Source: Pasteurella canis
GTDB lineage: Bacteria > Pseudomonadota > Gammaproteobacteria > Enterobacterales > Pasteurellaceae
Assembly (NCBI RefSeq): GCF_900454865.1
Contig: NZ_UGTV01000015.1
Span: 1-64,000 of the forward strand
Reading direction: 5' to 3'
Length of the DNA stretch: 64,000 nucleotides
Shown: positions 9,396 through 19,300 of the stretch, one piece after another
Numbering within the stretch: position 1 is the stretch's first letter
How the letters are laid out: each line of letters opens with the position of its first letter
The notes under the pieces: generated by a model
Database searches by the model: none
What the model was told of the DNA's origin: nothing
What the model saw: the letters and a program-made list of their open reading frames with translations, nothing else
Program-made: the position numbers and the translations under genes

Positions 9396-10214
9396 ATGCC
9401 AGAATTGCCTGAAGTTGAAACGACCAAAAATGGTATTGCCCCTTATATTGAGGGATATATTATAGAAAAAGTCATTGTGCGCCAACCTAAACTACGTTGG
9501 ATGGTAAGTCATGAATTGATGTCTATTGTTCAACAAAAAGTAGTGAATATTAGTCGTCGTGCGAAATATCTTATTCTTCATACCGAATGTGGTTACATTA
9601 TTGGACATTTGGGTATGTCGGGATCTTTACGAGTCGTTGAACAGTCAGATGTCATTGATAAACATGATCATCTTGATATTGTAATGAATAATAGCAAAAT
9701 TCTGCGTTATAACGATCCTCGTCGTTTCGGTGCATGGTTGTGGACAAATTCGTTAGATGATTTTCATCTATTTCAAAAGCTCGGACCAGAGCCTCTTTCT
9801 GAAATGTTTAATGCTGATTATTTGTGGCAAAAAAGTCGTAAAAAACAAACCGCACTTAAGGCTTTCCTGATGGACAATGCGATTGTTGTTGGTGTAGGCA
9901 ATATTTATGCGAATGAAACATTATTTTTATGTGGGTTACATCCTAAGAAACATGCGGGTACTTTAACAAAAGTACAATGTAATCAACTTGTTGATATGAT
10001 AAAAAAAGTACTTTCTACAGCCATTCAACAAGGCGGAACGACGTTGAAAGATTTTCTTCAACCTGATGGTCGTCCTGGTTATTTCGCTCAGGAGTTATTA
10101 GTTTATGGAAATAAAGATAAACCTTGCCCAAAATGTGCGACAAAAATTGAAAGCATCGTGATTGGACAACGGAATAGCTTCTATTGTCCAAAGTGTCAGA
10201 GTAATAAAAATTAA
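9396..10214 (+). CDS. mutM: Formamidopyrimidine-DNA glycosylase (Fpg/MutM)
   Basis: MutM removes 8-oxoguanine and formamidopyrimidines and cuts the abasic site by beta/delta elimination. The 272-residue enzyme must begin at the ATG at 9396 (MPELPEVET), because the catalytic amine is the proline exposed after Met removal; the upstream in-frame TTG at 9390 would bury it. The C-terminus has the zinc finger (CPKC...CPKC) and the GRPGYFAQ loop region typical of Fpg. It lies downstream of rpmG, separated by a terminator, as in enterobacteria. Confidence 0.97.
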   Translation: MPELPEVETTKNGIAPYIEGYIIEKVIVRQPKLRWMVSHELMSIVQQKVVNISRRAKYLILHTECGYIIGHLGMSGSLRVVEQSDVIDKHDHLDIVMNNSKILRYNDPRRFGAWLWTNSLDDFHLFQKLGPEPLSEMFNADYLWQKSRKKQTALKAFLMDNAIVVGVGNIYANETLFLCGLHPKKHAGTLTKVQCNQLVDMIKKVLSTAIQQGGTTLKDFLQPDGRPGYFAQELLVYGNKDKPCPKCATKIESIVIGQRNSFYCPKCQSNKN

Positions 10215-10296
10215 TAGAGAGATGGTTCATTTCTATTATACTAATAATTGTAGTTGAAAGATTTAATTCATAATTTCTGTTAACTATATGTTTATA

Positions 10297-10345
10297 TTAA
10301 TAAAGAAATAGCCAGAAGCAACGCTTCTGGCTATTTCTTTATTAA
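10297..10345. terminator. Perfect 23-bp bidirectional terminator hairpin
   Basis: The arms 10297-10319 and 10323-10345 are exact complements with a 3-base loop. A-rich and T-rich ends on both sides let it serve convergent mutM and rpmE. Confidence 0.85.
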
Positions 10346-10384
10346 TATTTGGAAACTACTTAATCAAAGCAGTTAAATCATTAA

Positions 10385-10597
10385 TTATTTCGTACTTGGG
10401 ATATTGAAACGTTTGTTGAAGCGTTCTACACGACCACCAGTATCAACAACACGTTGTTTTCCTGTATAGAATGGGTGGCAATTGCCGCATACGTCTAGAT
10501 TTAAATCTTTACCCACTGTTGAACGAGTTTTAATAACATTACCGCAAGAGCAAGTTGCAGTAATTTCTACATAATTAGGGTGAATACCTTGTTTCAT
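10385..10597 (-). CDS. rpmE: 50S ribosomal protein L31, zinc-binding form
   Basis: The 70-residue protein starts [20 protein letters not shown] and has four cysteines in the pattern CxC...CxxC (16, 18, 37, 40), the zinc-containing (C-plus) version of L31. Its promoter must lie in the 225-base region shared with divergent priA. In other bacteria a zinc-free paralogue can replace it under zinc limitation; none is in this window. Confidence 0.98.
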   Translation of the reverse strand: MKQGIHPNYVEITATCSCGNVIKTRSTVGKDLNLDVCGNCHPFYTGKQRVVDTGGRVERFNKRFNIPSTK

Positions 10598-10822
10598 TAG
10601 AAAACCTCAATTTGAAGCCACGCCGCTATCAAGTACATTGTCCGACACCGCGTGTAGTTAAAATTACGTCTTTAAATAAGACACTCTTTATCAGAGCGCA
10701 AATTCTACAAAAAAAATGTTAAGTATTCAAGGTAATTTAGCTTAAATAGACAAACAGCATAGCTGGTGCTATATTCCCTCCAAATACAGTTCGGACCTCA
10801 AACAGTCATAATTAATCATACT

Positions 10823-13036
10823 ATGCATCTCATCCGTATCGCACTTGCTGTACCATTAGTACAGTTTTTTGATTATCTTTTACCTCCTCATATACATGCT
10901 GTGATTGGAGGGCGAGTTGTTGTACCTTTTGGGCATCAAAAGCGTATTGGTCTCGTTATAGACTTTCCAGAACAAACTGATATGGAAAGGTCTCAACTAA
11001 AATTAGTACTTGATGCCCTTGATAACGAGAGTCTTTTTCATAATGAAATGTGGCAATTGTTACATTGGTCAGCCTTATATTATCAGCATCCAATAGGTGA
11101 TGTGTTGTTTCAAGCGTTACCAGTGAAACTACGTCGAGGAGAAAGTGCGATTGGAAAGAAACAAATTTTTTGGAAATTGACTGCGCTTGGTGAGAAAATT
11201 TTGTCTCAGGATGCAGAAAATAAAGCATTTAAACGCTCAGCTAAGCAATTAGAAGCATTGAATGCATTATCGATTTCACCTTTAGAAAAAAATCATCATG
11301 CGTTCAATCGTACTATTTTTTCTCGCCTGAAAGAAAAAGGTTATATTGAAGAAGTGGAAATGCCACCTTTAGTACGGTCTTGGCAGGAGCGTTTAGACGG
11401 ATTGCCAATAGTAAAAGCAGAAAACCGTTTACATCTAAATCCTCAGCAAGCTCTTGCATTTAGCCAATTGATATTTAATGAAGGTTTTGCTGCATGGCTT
11501 TTAGATGGTGTAACAGGATCAGGTAAAACAGAAATCTATCTTCAATTTATCGAGGAAATATTAAAAAAGGGTAAGCAAGTATTAGTTCTTGTCCCTGAAA
11601 TAGGACTAACACCTCAAACTGTGCAGCGTTTTGAAGCACGTTTTAATGTACTGATTGATGTGTTGCATTCCAATTTAAATGATTCGCAGCGCTTAAAAGT
11701 ATGGCAAAGAGCCAAAACAGGTCAAAGTGCTATTGTCATTGGTACACGCTCTGCTTTATTTACACAATTTTCTGAGCTTGGTTTAATTGTGATTGATGAG
11801 GAGCATGATGTTTCTTTCAAGCAACAAGAGAGTTTTCGATATCATGCTCGAGATTTATCTGTGGTTTTAGCGAAACAATTAAATATTCCCGTGTTAATGG
11901 GGTCGGCAACACCGAGTTTAGAAAGTTTAAATAATGTTGCTAATGGTAAATACCGGCATTTAGTTTTACCAAAAAAAGCTGCGAATTCGACCGCACTTCG
12001 TCATTTTGTCATTGATTTAAGGCAACAACGATTACATCATGGTTTATCTGAAAGTCTGTTGATGAAGATGGCTCAGCATTTACAAAAAGGTAATCAAGTC
12101 TTATTGTTTTTAAATCGTCGTGGTTTTGCGCCTGTGTTGTTATGCCATGAATGTGGCTGGATTGCGCAGTGCAAACATTGTGAGAAGCCTTATACTTATC
12201 ATCAACGTCAACGTGTATTACGTTGTCATCATTGCTCATCTCAAAAAGCGATTCCAATGCAGTGTGGAGATTGTGGATCGACACATTTAATGACGACTGG
12301 GTTAGGTACTGAACAGTTAGAGTTGGCTTTGAATAGTCATTTTCCACAGTATCAAGTGACACGCATTGATAGGGATAGTACTGCGCGAAAAGGGAAACTA
12401 GATGCCTATTTAGAAGATATTCATCAAGGCCGAAGTCAAATTTTAATTGGTACGCAAATGTTAGCAAAAGGTCATCATTTTCCCAATGTGACTTTGGTTG
12501 CTTTAGTGAATGTTGATAGTGCATTATTTTCTGTAGATTTTCGTGCAGAAGAGCGTTTAGCTCAACTTTATGTACAAGTTGCAGGGCGTGCAGGGCGTAT
12601 GGAAAAGCAAGGAGAAGTAGTGCTGCAAACACATTATCCAGATCATCCTTTGTTACAGGCGTTATTGAAACAAGGTTATGACCAGTTTGCTCAACAGTCA
12701 TTAATATTGCGTAAGAATATGGGATTGCCTCCTTTTGCTGCACAAGCTTTATTTAAAGCACAAAGTCGTCATGAGCAAGCGGCTGAAAAAGTTTTACAAC
12801 AAATCGCCTATTATTTTGAGCAGTGGAATGAAATAGAAAAATCAGATTTAGCTATTTTAGGACCGATAGTGGCTCCCTTTAGTAAAAAAGCAGGGCAATA
12901 TCGTTGGCAGTTATTATTACAGCATCCATCAAAGTTAGTGTTACAACGTGCATTATCGTCATTTCAGCATGCGAAACCAATTAAGTTTGGACAAGTACAT
13001 TGTGTATTAGATGTTGATCCTCTTGATTTAACCTAA
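10823..13036 (+). CDS. priA: Primosomal protein N' (replication restart helicase PriA)
   Basis: PriA recognises stalled or recombined forks and reloads the replisome through PriB, DnaT and DnaC. Starting at ATG 10823 (MHLIRIALAVPL) the product is 737 residues, close to the family length; the longer reading from 10766 adds 19 residues unlike PriA. It has Walker A GVTGSGKTE (about 229-237), a DEEH box (about 325-328) and a cysteine-rich zinc-binding insert (CHECGW..CKHC..CHHC..CGDC, about 440-490). A DnaT or cytR neighbour is not present; ftsN follows directly. Confidence 0.97.
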   Translation: MHLIRIALAVPLVQFFDYLLPPHIHAVIGGRVVVPFGHQKRIGLVIDFPEQTDMERSQLKLVLDALDNESLFHNEMWQLLHWSALYYQHPIGDVLFQALPVKLRRGESAIGKKQIFWKLTALGEKILSQDAENKAFKRSAKQLEALNALSISPLEKNHHAFNRTIFSRLKEKGYIEEVEMPPLVRSWQERLDGLPIVKAENRLHLNPQQALAFSQLIFNEGFAAWLLDGVTGSGKTEIYLQFIEEILKKGKQVLVLVPEIGLTPQTVQRFEARFNVLIDVLHSNLNDSQRLKVWQRAKTGQSAIVIGTRSALFTQFSELGLIVIDEEHDVSFKQQESFRYHARDLSVVLAKQLNIPVLMGSATPSLESLNNVANGKYRHLVLPKKAANSTALRHFVIDLRQQRLHHGLSESLLMKMAQHLQKGNQVLLFLNRRGFAPVLLCHECGWIAQCKHCEKPYTYHQRQRVLRCHHCSSQKAIPMQCGDCGSTHLMTTGLGTEQLELALNSHFPQYQVTRIDRDSTARKGKLDAYLEDIHQGRSQILIGTQMLAKGHHFPNVTLVALVNVDSALFSVDFRAEERLAQLYVQVAGRAGRMEKQGEVVLQTHYPDHPLLQALLKQGYDQFAQQSLILRKNMGLPPFAAQALFKAQSRHEQAAEKVLQQIAYYFEQWNEIEKSDLAILGPIVAPFSKKAGQYRWQLLLQHPSKLVLQRALSSFQHAKPIKFGQVHCVLDVDPLDLT

Positions 13037-13126
13037 CACAATTTGCCTTTGGTTTGAGTTAAACGTGTTTTTTCAGTAAAATTGAGGGGTTTTTTACACA
13101 TTATATTTAGGAATAGGTTTTTTAGC

Positions 13127-13927
13127 GTGGCAAGACGAGATTATGCCCGTCGTGGCAGTAGAAAGAAAAGTCAAAAAGGGACAAATAAAATCACATTATT
13201 GTTGCTCATAAGCGTATTAATTGGTGGCTTTGTAGTTGCTTTGCTTGTAATGAAGGAAAATGCACCAGAAAAAGGTGTTGTTGTACCAAAAGTAGATAAT
13301 ACACAACCTAAAAGTGTGTTACCGAATCGACCAGAGGAAGTATGGAGTTATATCCAAGCATTAGAAACGCGTACTGTTCCAGTGAATGATGATCCAAAAT
13401 CGTTAGACAAAAATATGCGTTTGACTGAAGAGCAAAAGAAAATCTTATTAGCAATGGAACAGGAACAAAAAGCAGCTGAACAGGCTCGTTTGAAACAACA
13501 AGAAGTTATGAAACAAACGGGAGAAGTTGAACCAAAACAAACCGCACTTTCAGTTCCTAAAGTAGTTGAATCGAAAGGAGAAGTAGGTAAAACAGTAAAT
13601 AAACCAGCAACAGTAATCGAGGCAAAAAAATCAGAACCGATTAAAGAGGTGACTAAAACTGAGCCTGCAAAGAAAGTTGAGAAAACAGAAGTAGTAAATG
13701 TCACGTCTGTTGAGAAAAAATATGGTTTACAATGTGGCGCATTTAAAAATAAAACACAAGCCGAAAATTTACAAGCTCGTTTAACTATGCAAGGCTTAAA
13801 TGTTCGTGTTAATTCAAGTGAACAATGGAATAGAGTGATTGTAGGGCCTATTGGCGATCGAGCATCAGCAGTAAAAGCTCAGGAAAAAGTCAAAACAATT
13901 ACTCAATGTGTTGTTATTGGTATGTGA
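13127..13927 (+). CDS. ftsN: Cell division protein FtsN
   Basis: FtsN is a late divisome protein that triggers septal peptidoglycan synthesis. The start is taken as GTG 13127: it gives (M)ARRDYARRG, which matches the conserved FtsN cytoplasmic N-terminus, and a purine-rich site precedes it. The product is about 266 residues: a short basic cytoplasmic tail, one membrane segment (about 22-43), a low-complexity Lys/Glu/Pro-rich periplasmic linker and a C-terminal SPOR domain (about 197-266) for denuded glycan. In E. coli cytR separates priA and ftsN; here it is absent. A terminator follows. Confidence 0.92.
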   Translation: MARRDYARRGSRKKSQKGTNKITLLLLISVLIGGFVVALLVMKENAPEKGVVVPKVDNTQPKSVLPNRPEEVWSYIQALETRTVPVNDDPKSLDKNMRLTEEQKKILLAMEQEQKAAEQARLKQQEVMKQTGEVEPKQTALSVPKVVESKGEVGKTVNKPATVIEAKKSEPIKEVTKTEPAKKVEKTEVVNVTSVEKKYGLQCGAFKNKTQAENLQARLTMQGLNVRVNSSEQWNRVIVGPIGDRASAVKAQEKVKTITQCVVIGM

Positions 13928-13934
13928 TATGAGT

Positions 13935-13968
13935 AAAAAAAACGTGGGTAATTTACCCACGTTTTTTT
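13935..13968 (+). terminator. ftsN rho-independent terminator
   Basis: A stem with AACGTGGGTA paired to TACCCACGTT, flanked by A-run and T-run, starts 7 bases after the ftsN stop. Confidence 0.92.
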
Positions 13969-13978
13969 GTTTTTCAGC

Positions 13979-14021
13979 TTGCGTAAAGATAAAAAATCCT
14001 TAAAATGAACGAACGTTCATT
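13979..14021 (+). promoter_or_regulatory. Promoter and palindromic operator of the efflux operon regulator
   Basis: TTGCGT (13979-13984), 16 bases and TAAAAT (14001-14006) form a possible promoter. A perfect palindrome AATGAACG-AA-CGTTCATT (14004-14021) overlaps its -10 and expected start. This is the geometry of a TetR-type repressor site; binding by the adjacent regulator is inferred. Confidence 0.65.
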
Positions 14022-14081
14022 CAGCTAGTTGTCTGATTGTGACCCATCCTAATTTCCAATTTAATTTATTTGATATTTATT

Positions 14082-14645
14082 ATGCGTCAATCTGATTTAG
14101 ATATGACCGAGCATATTTTTATGGCGATAGATCAGCTCATGGCAAAAGATGGTCTGCATAATTTGTCAATGCATAAAATTGCAAAGGCAGCAAAGATTTC
14201 GCCTGGTACAATTTACATTTATTTTAAGTGTAAAGATGAGTTGCTAGAACAATTTGCTCGGCAAGTGTTTACACGTTTTCAGCGTGCGCTCGAAAAAAAT
14301 TATGATGCGAGTCAGAATTTTTTTGAGCAGTATCGACAAATGTGGTGGAATGTTTGGCATTTTTTAGAGGAAAATCCAAATATATTATTAAATATGCACC
14401 AATATCAATCCTTACCAGGATTTGATCGAGTAATCAAAGAGTGGGATCGTAGTCATTGGACTCTATTCTGTGAGCGAGCTCAGCTCGCAGGAGAGCTATG
14501 TCATTTACCTACAAATATTTTATTTACTTTAGGATTAGATAGTGCAATTCAAATTGCATGGAAGAAAGTGTATTTTAAAGAATCGCTTTCAACAGAAATT
14601 CTTGAATCTGTTATTCGGCGCACATGGTGTGCAATGCAGAAATAA
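14082..14645 (+). CDS. acrR: TetR/AcrR family transcriptional repressor
   Basis: The product, 187 residues from ATG 14082 (MRQSDLDMTEHIF), has a TetR helix-turn-helix (SMHKIAKAAKISPGTIYIYFKCKDELLEQF, about 29-58) and a helical ligand-binding region. The longer reading from 14070 adds four residues without support. It lies 30 bases before the RND adaptor gene and downstream of a palindromic operator, so it most likely represses itself and the pump in the absence of an inducer, as AcrR does. The gene symbol follows position and family; the ligand is unknown. Confidence 0.85.
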   Translation: MRQSDLDMTEHIFMAIDQLMAKDGLHNLSMHKIAKAAKISPGTIYIYFKCKDELLEQFARQVFTRFQRALEKNYDASQNFFEQYRQMWWNVWHFLEENPNILLNMHQYQSLPGFDRVIKEWDRSHWTLFCERAQLAGELCHLPTNILFTLGLDSAIQIAWKKVYFKESLSTEILESVIRRTWCAMQK

Positions 14646-14675
14646 TTTATATTTTGATATTTACGGAGTTTTTGT

Positions 14676-15887
14676 ATGAGTGGATCTCAAGCAAACCAAC
14701 CTAAACGTTCTCATTCCGTTATTATGAAAATAACGTTGGGACTTATCGTTCTTTTATTCATTGTTGTTATCGCTTTTAATGTGATTAAAAATAAAATGAT
14801 CGAAAAAGCGATAGCTGGAATGGGGGAAAAAGCCTATCCCGTTACAGCAATAGAAATCCAGCCACAGCAATGGACACCTGTTATTGAAACAACTGGCTTA
14901 GTTCGTCCAAACCAAGGCGCGATGTTAAGTGCTCAGATCGCGGGAACAGTGAGTAAAGTACTTGTACAATCTGGTCAATCAGTTAAAAAAGGTGATATTT
15001 TAGTTATTTTGGATAGTTCTGTTGAACAAGCTAGCTTGAAAGCATCTCAAGCACAATTATCCTCAATTAAAGCAACTTATCAGCGTTATTTAAACTTGTA
15101 TAAAACAAAAAGTGTTTCACAACAAGAACTTGATAACGCAAAATCAGCTTATGAAGCATTAGAAGCAAATATTGCAGCTTTAAAAGCGGGTATTGAACGT
15201 CGTCAAATTATTGCTCCTTTCGATGGTAAAGCAGGTATTGTAAAAGTTAATGTTGGCCAATATGTGAACCCAGGTATGGAAATTGTTCGTGTTGAAGATA
15301 CAAGTAGTATGAAAATTGATTTTGCTTTATCACAAACACAATTAGAACATTTATATATTGGGCAAAAAGTGACTGCAACAGCAGATGCGAGAACTGGTGA
15401 AACATTCGCTGCTAAAATTACGGCTGTTGAGCCTGCAATTAGTTCATCAACTGGACTTATTGATGTACAAGCGACATTTGAGCCTGAAGATGGGAGAAAA
15501 TTATTATCTGGCATGTTTACACGTTTACGCGTCGCATTACCTACGGAATATGATCAAGTAGTCGTGCCACAAGTCGCGGTGAGCTATAACATGTATGGTG
15601 AAATTGCATATGTATTAGTTCCGCTTTCTCAAGAAGAACGGGAAACATTAGCTAATCGTAAGGATTTTGATAGCAATAATTTAGATAAAGCTTATCGAGC
15701 GAAACAAATTACAGTTTTTACTAAAGATCGCCAGGGTGTTTATGCCCAATTGAAAGGGGATGAAGTTAAAGTTGGCGATAAAATTGTGACTGGAGGGCAA
15801 CAAAACTTAAGTAATGGCAGTTTAGTACTCGTTGCTGATAAAACAGGTGTCGGCACAATGCAGCCTGCACAGAAAAATAACCTATAA
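14676..15887 (+). CDS. acrA: RND efflux periplasmic adaptor (AcrA-like)
   Basis: This membrane fusion protein (403 residues) links an inner-membrane RND pump to an outer-membrane channel. It has an N-terminal membrane anchor (about 18-40), a split lipoyl/biotinyl-like domain (GAMLSAQIAGTVSKVLVQSGQSVKKGD and APFDGKAGIVKVNVGQYV), a coiled-coil hairpin between them (about 120-170), then beta-barrel and membrane-proximal domains. There is no lipobox, so it is held by the uncleaved helix rather than a lipid. The TetR-acrA-acrB order resembles that of Haemophilus; an outer-membrane TolC is not encoded here. Confidence 0.93.
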   Translation: MSGSQANQPKRSHSVIMKITLGLIVLLFIVVIAFNVIKNKMIEKAIAGMGEKAYPVTAIEIQPQQWTPVIETTGLVRPNQGAMLSAQIAGTVSKVLVQSGQSVKKGDILVILDSSVEQASLKASQAQLSSIKATYQRYLNLYKTKSVSQQELDNAKSAYEALEANIAALKAGIERRQIIAPFDGKAGIVKVNVGQYVNPGMEIVRVEDTSSMKIDFALSQTQLEHLYIGQKVTATADARTGETFAAKITAVEPAISSSTGLIDVQATFEPEDGRKLLSGMFTRLRVALPTEYDQVVVPQVAVSYNMYGEIAYVLVPLSQEERETLANRKDFDSNNLDKAYRAKQITVFTKDRQGVYAQLKGDEVKVGDKIVTGGQQNLSNGSLVLVADKTGVGTMQPAQKNNL

Positions 15888-15914
15888 CGTGCAGTTAAAA
15901 ATAGGAAAAACTTC

Positions 15915-16346
15915 ATGAATTACGCTTTGTTATTAAAACAATTAGAACAAATTTTATCTTCTGAAACTTATTTGATTTCAAGAATGGCAAATACATCTGC
16001 ATTTATTTATGAAAATATGCCTGATTTAAATTGGGTTGGCTTTTATATTGTAAAAGATGGTGTTTTAAAAGTAGGTCCATTTCAAGGAAAAGTAGCTTGT
16101 TCAGACATTAGCTTTGGCAACGGTGTCTGCGGTTATACATGGAAAATGGGAAAAACAACCGTTGTTGACGATGTTCATCAATTTGAAGGACATATAGCAT
16201 GTGATAGTGCATCGCAGTCTGAAGTTGTTGTACCGATTTTCAAAAATGGTGAAATGATTGCTGAGTTAGATGTAGACTCACCTTGTTTAGCTCGTTTTTC
16301 TGCACAAGATGTTGAATTTTTAGAAAAATGCGCTTCACTTATTTGA
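15915..16346 (+). CDS. GAF-domain free methionine-(R)-sulfoxide reductase-like protein
   Basis: The 143-residue protein is a single GAF domain of the fRMsr (MsrC/YebR) type, which reduces free methionine-R-sulfoxide with thioredoxin. The three cysteines used in that family are present with the right spacing: Cys62 (GKVACSD), Cys72 (GVCGY) and Cys96 (GHIACDSASQSE), 10 and 24 residues apart as in E. coli fRMsr. The motif DDVHQFEGHIACDS is diagnostic. The gene sits between acrA and acrB, 27 bases after one and 20 before the other, with its own ribosome-binding site, so it should be co-transcribed with the pump. Confidence 0.88.
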   Translation: MNYALLLKQLEQILSSETYLISRMANTSAFIYENMPDLNWVGFYIVKDGVLKVGPFQGKVACSDISFGNGVCGYTWKMGKTTVVDDVHQFEGHIACDSASQSEVVVPIFKNGEMIAELDVDSPCLARFSAQDVEFLEKCASLI

Positions 16347-16366
16347 GTTAAAAGTAGGAAACGAAA

Positions 16367-19300
16367 ATGCGATTTACCGATATCTTTATTCGACGTCCTG
16401 TATTAGCAGTTTCAATTAGTTTGTTAATCATTATTTTGGGTTTGCAAGCAATAGCAAAATTGGCGGTACGTGAATATCCTAAAATGACAACGACAGTAAT
16501 TAATGTCTCAACAGTGTATCCTGGGGCGGATGCAAGCTTAATTCAAGCATTTGTTACATCAAAGTTAGAAGAAGCGGTTGCTCAAGCGGATAATATTGAT
16601 TATTTATCGTCCAAAAGTAGCCCTAATAGCTCATTAATTACGATAAAAATGAAACTGAATACGGATCCTAATGCTGCATTAGCAGATGTTTTGGCAAAAG
16701 TGAATTCTGTACGTTCTCAATTACCAAGGGGGATTGATGACCCTGTGATTACTTCATCTACTGGTGGAACTGGGATGATGTATATTCAGTTTAGTTCTAC
16801 AAAGCTAGATGCAAGTCAAGTCACAGATTATATTGAACGTGTAATTAAACCACAATTCTTTACTGTAGAAGGGGTTGCTGAAGTTCAAATTTTTGGTGCT
16901 TCTGATTATGCATTACGTATTTGGCTAGATCCCGCTAAAATGGCGGCACAAAATTTATCTGCAATGGCAGTAAGAAACGCATTATCATCAAATAATGTGC
17001 AAACTGCTGCAGGTAATGACAACGGCTTTTATGTGACTTATAAAAATAAAGTTGAGACTACAACAAAGTCTGTGGAGGAGCTAGGTAATCTTATTATTGC
17101 TTCAAAAGGCGATAAATTGGTTCGTTTACGTGATATTGCTGACGTTGAATTAAATAAATCAAGCGATAGTTCTCGTGCTGTTGCAAATGGGTTTGAGTCA
17201 GTTGTACTTGCAATTAATCCAACTTCATCAGCTAACCCACTTGTTGTCGCAGAAAATGTACGTCCATTGTACGAGCAAATTAAACAAAACTTGCCAGACA
17301 GTATGACTGCTGAGATTTTGTATGATACAACAATCGCAATTAATAGCTCTATTGATGAGGTTGTTAAAACTATTTTAGAGGCAACTATTATTGTATTAGT
17401 TGTGATTACACTCTTTATTGGCTCATTACGTGCGATCTTAATTCCTGTTATCACTATCCCGATCTCGTTAATTGGTGTCATTATGCTATTACAAGCATTT
17501 GGCTTCTCAATTAATTTGATGACGTTACTTGCGTTGATTCTGGCGATTGGTTTAGTTGTAGATGATGCAATCGTAGTGTTGGAGAACGTCGATCGCCATA
17601 TTAAGTTAGGTGAAACGCCATTTCGTGCCGCAATTATTGGTACCAGAGAAATCGCTGTACCAGTCATTTCAATGACTATAGCATTAATGGCAGTATATTC
17701 TCCGATGGCTTTAATGGAGGGGATTACAGGTTCATTGTTTAAAGAGTTTGCTTTAACTCTTGCGGGGGCGGTCTTTATTTCTGGGATTGTTGCATTAACA
17801 CTTTCACCGATGATGAGTAGTAAATTATTAAAGCCACACACTGATCCAAGTAAATTAGAGCAATGTATTGAGCATATGTTAACCAAGATGAATAATGGTT
17901 ATAACTATGCTTTAAATCTTGTAATGGCGAGCCGTAAATGTATTTTAGCATTTGCAGCAGTAATTTTTGCAACTCTACCATTCTTATTCAATTCTCTTGC
18001 GCATGAGTTGACTCCTGCAGAAGATAAAGGGGCATTTATGGTGGTTGGACGTGCCCCTTCTAATGTAAACGTAGATTATGTCCAAGAGGCAATGCATGAG
18101 TTTGAACAGATCTTAAAAGAAACCCCAGAAGTTGATTTCTCTATGGTGATTTCTGGCGCTATGGGAAGTAATCAATCTTTCAGTGTCGTGACATTAAAAG
18201 ATTGGAATGATCGAGATCGTACACAAGCTGAAGTGCTTAATGAGTTAAATAAAAAAGCAGCTCATATTCCCGAAGTAGCATTAACAGGGTTTAATTTCCC
18301 GGAGATTAATACTGGTGAGCAGGGTCCTCCAATTGGCTTTGTTATTAGTACAGCGAGTGGTTACCAAGACTTAGCGAATGTCGCGGGTGAATTTTTAGAG
18401 AAAATGAAAAAATCGGGTAACTTTGTTTATACTGCACTTGATTTGAAATTTGATACTGCACAAATGCGAATTACTGTAGATAAAGAGAAAGCGGGCACTT
18501 ATGGTGTGACTATGCAGCAAATTAGTGCCACTTTGGGTAGTTTCTTATCTGCCGCTACGATTGAACGTGTAGATATTGATGGTCGAGCTTATCGTATTAT
18601 CATGCAAGTTAAACGAGATCAGCGTTTATCACCAGAAAGTTTGAATAATTACTATGTTACAGCGAGTAATGGAAAATCTGTACCATTAAGTAGTTTTTTA
18701 ACAATGACTTTAGAGCCACAGCCAACATCATTACCGCGTTTTAGTCAGTTGAATTCAGCTGTTATTAGTGCGGTACCTTTACCAACAAAAAGTACAGGTG
18801 ATGCTATTGAATGGTTAAAAACAGCAGCAAAAGAAAGTTTACCACAGGGTTATAACTATGACTTTACAGGTGAAGCACGTCAGCTCGTACAAGAGGGAAA
18901 TGCATTAGCTGTCACGTTTGTTTTAGCCGTAATCATTATTTTCTTAGTGTTAGCTATTCAGTTTGAGTCTATTCGTGATCCTATAGTGATCATGATTTCT
19001 GTGCCATTAGCAGTAAGTGGTGCATTACTGACGTTGAACGTTTTAGGTAGTACTCTGCCAGGTATATTGAGAATATTTGGTATTGTGATGTCATTCCCAG
19101 GCACGACATTAAATATTTATTCTCAAGTAGGGCTAATTACTTTAGTAGGGCTCATTACTAAGCATGGTATTTTGATGTGTGAAGTAGCAAAAGAAGAGCA
19201 GCTCAATCACGGAAAGAATCGTATTGAGGCGATTACTGAAGCTGCAAAAGTGCGTTTACGCCCGATCTTAATGACAACAGCGGCTATGGTTGCAGGCGTG

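Noticed and set aside
12009..12743. A 244-codon open frame antisense to priA
   Set aside because: It lies wholly opposite PriA's helicase and zinc-finger region, has low-complexity leucine- and histidine-rich sequence and no ribosome-binding site; it is a shadow of codon bias.
17038..17886. A 282-codon open frame antisense to acrB
   Set aside because: Its Ile/Ser/Thr-rich translation is typical of the reverse of a membrane protein gene, and the true gene has all RND motifs.
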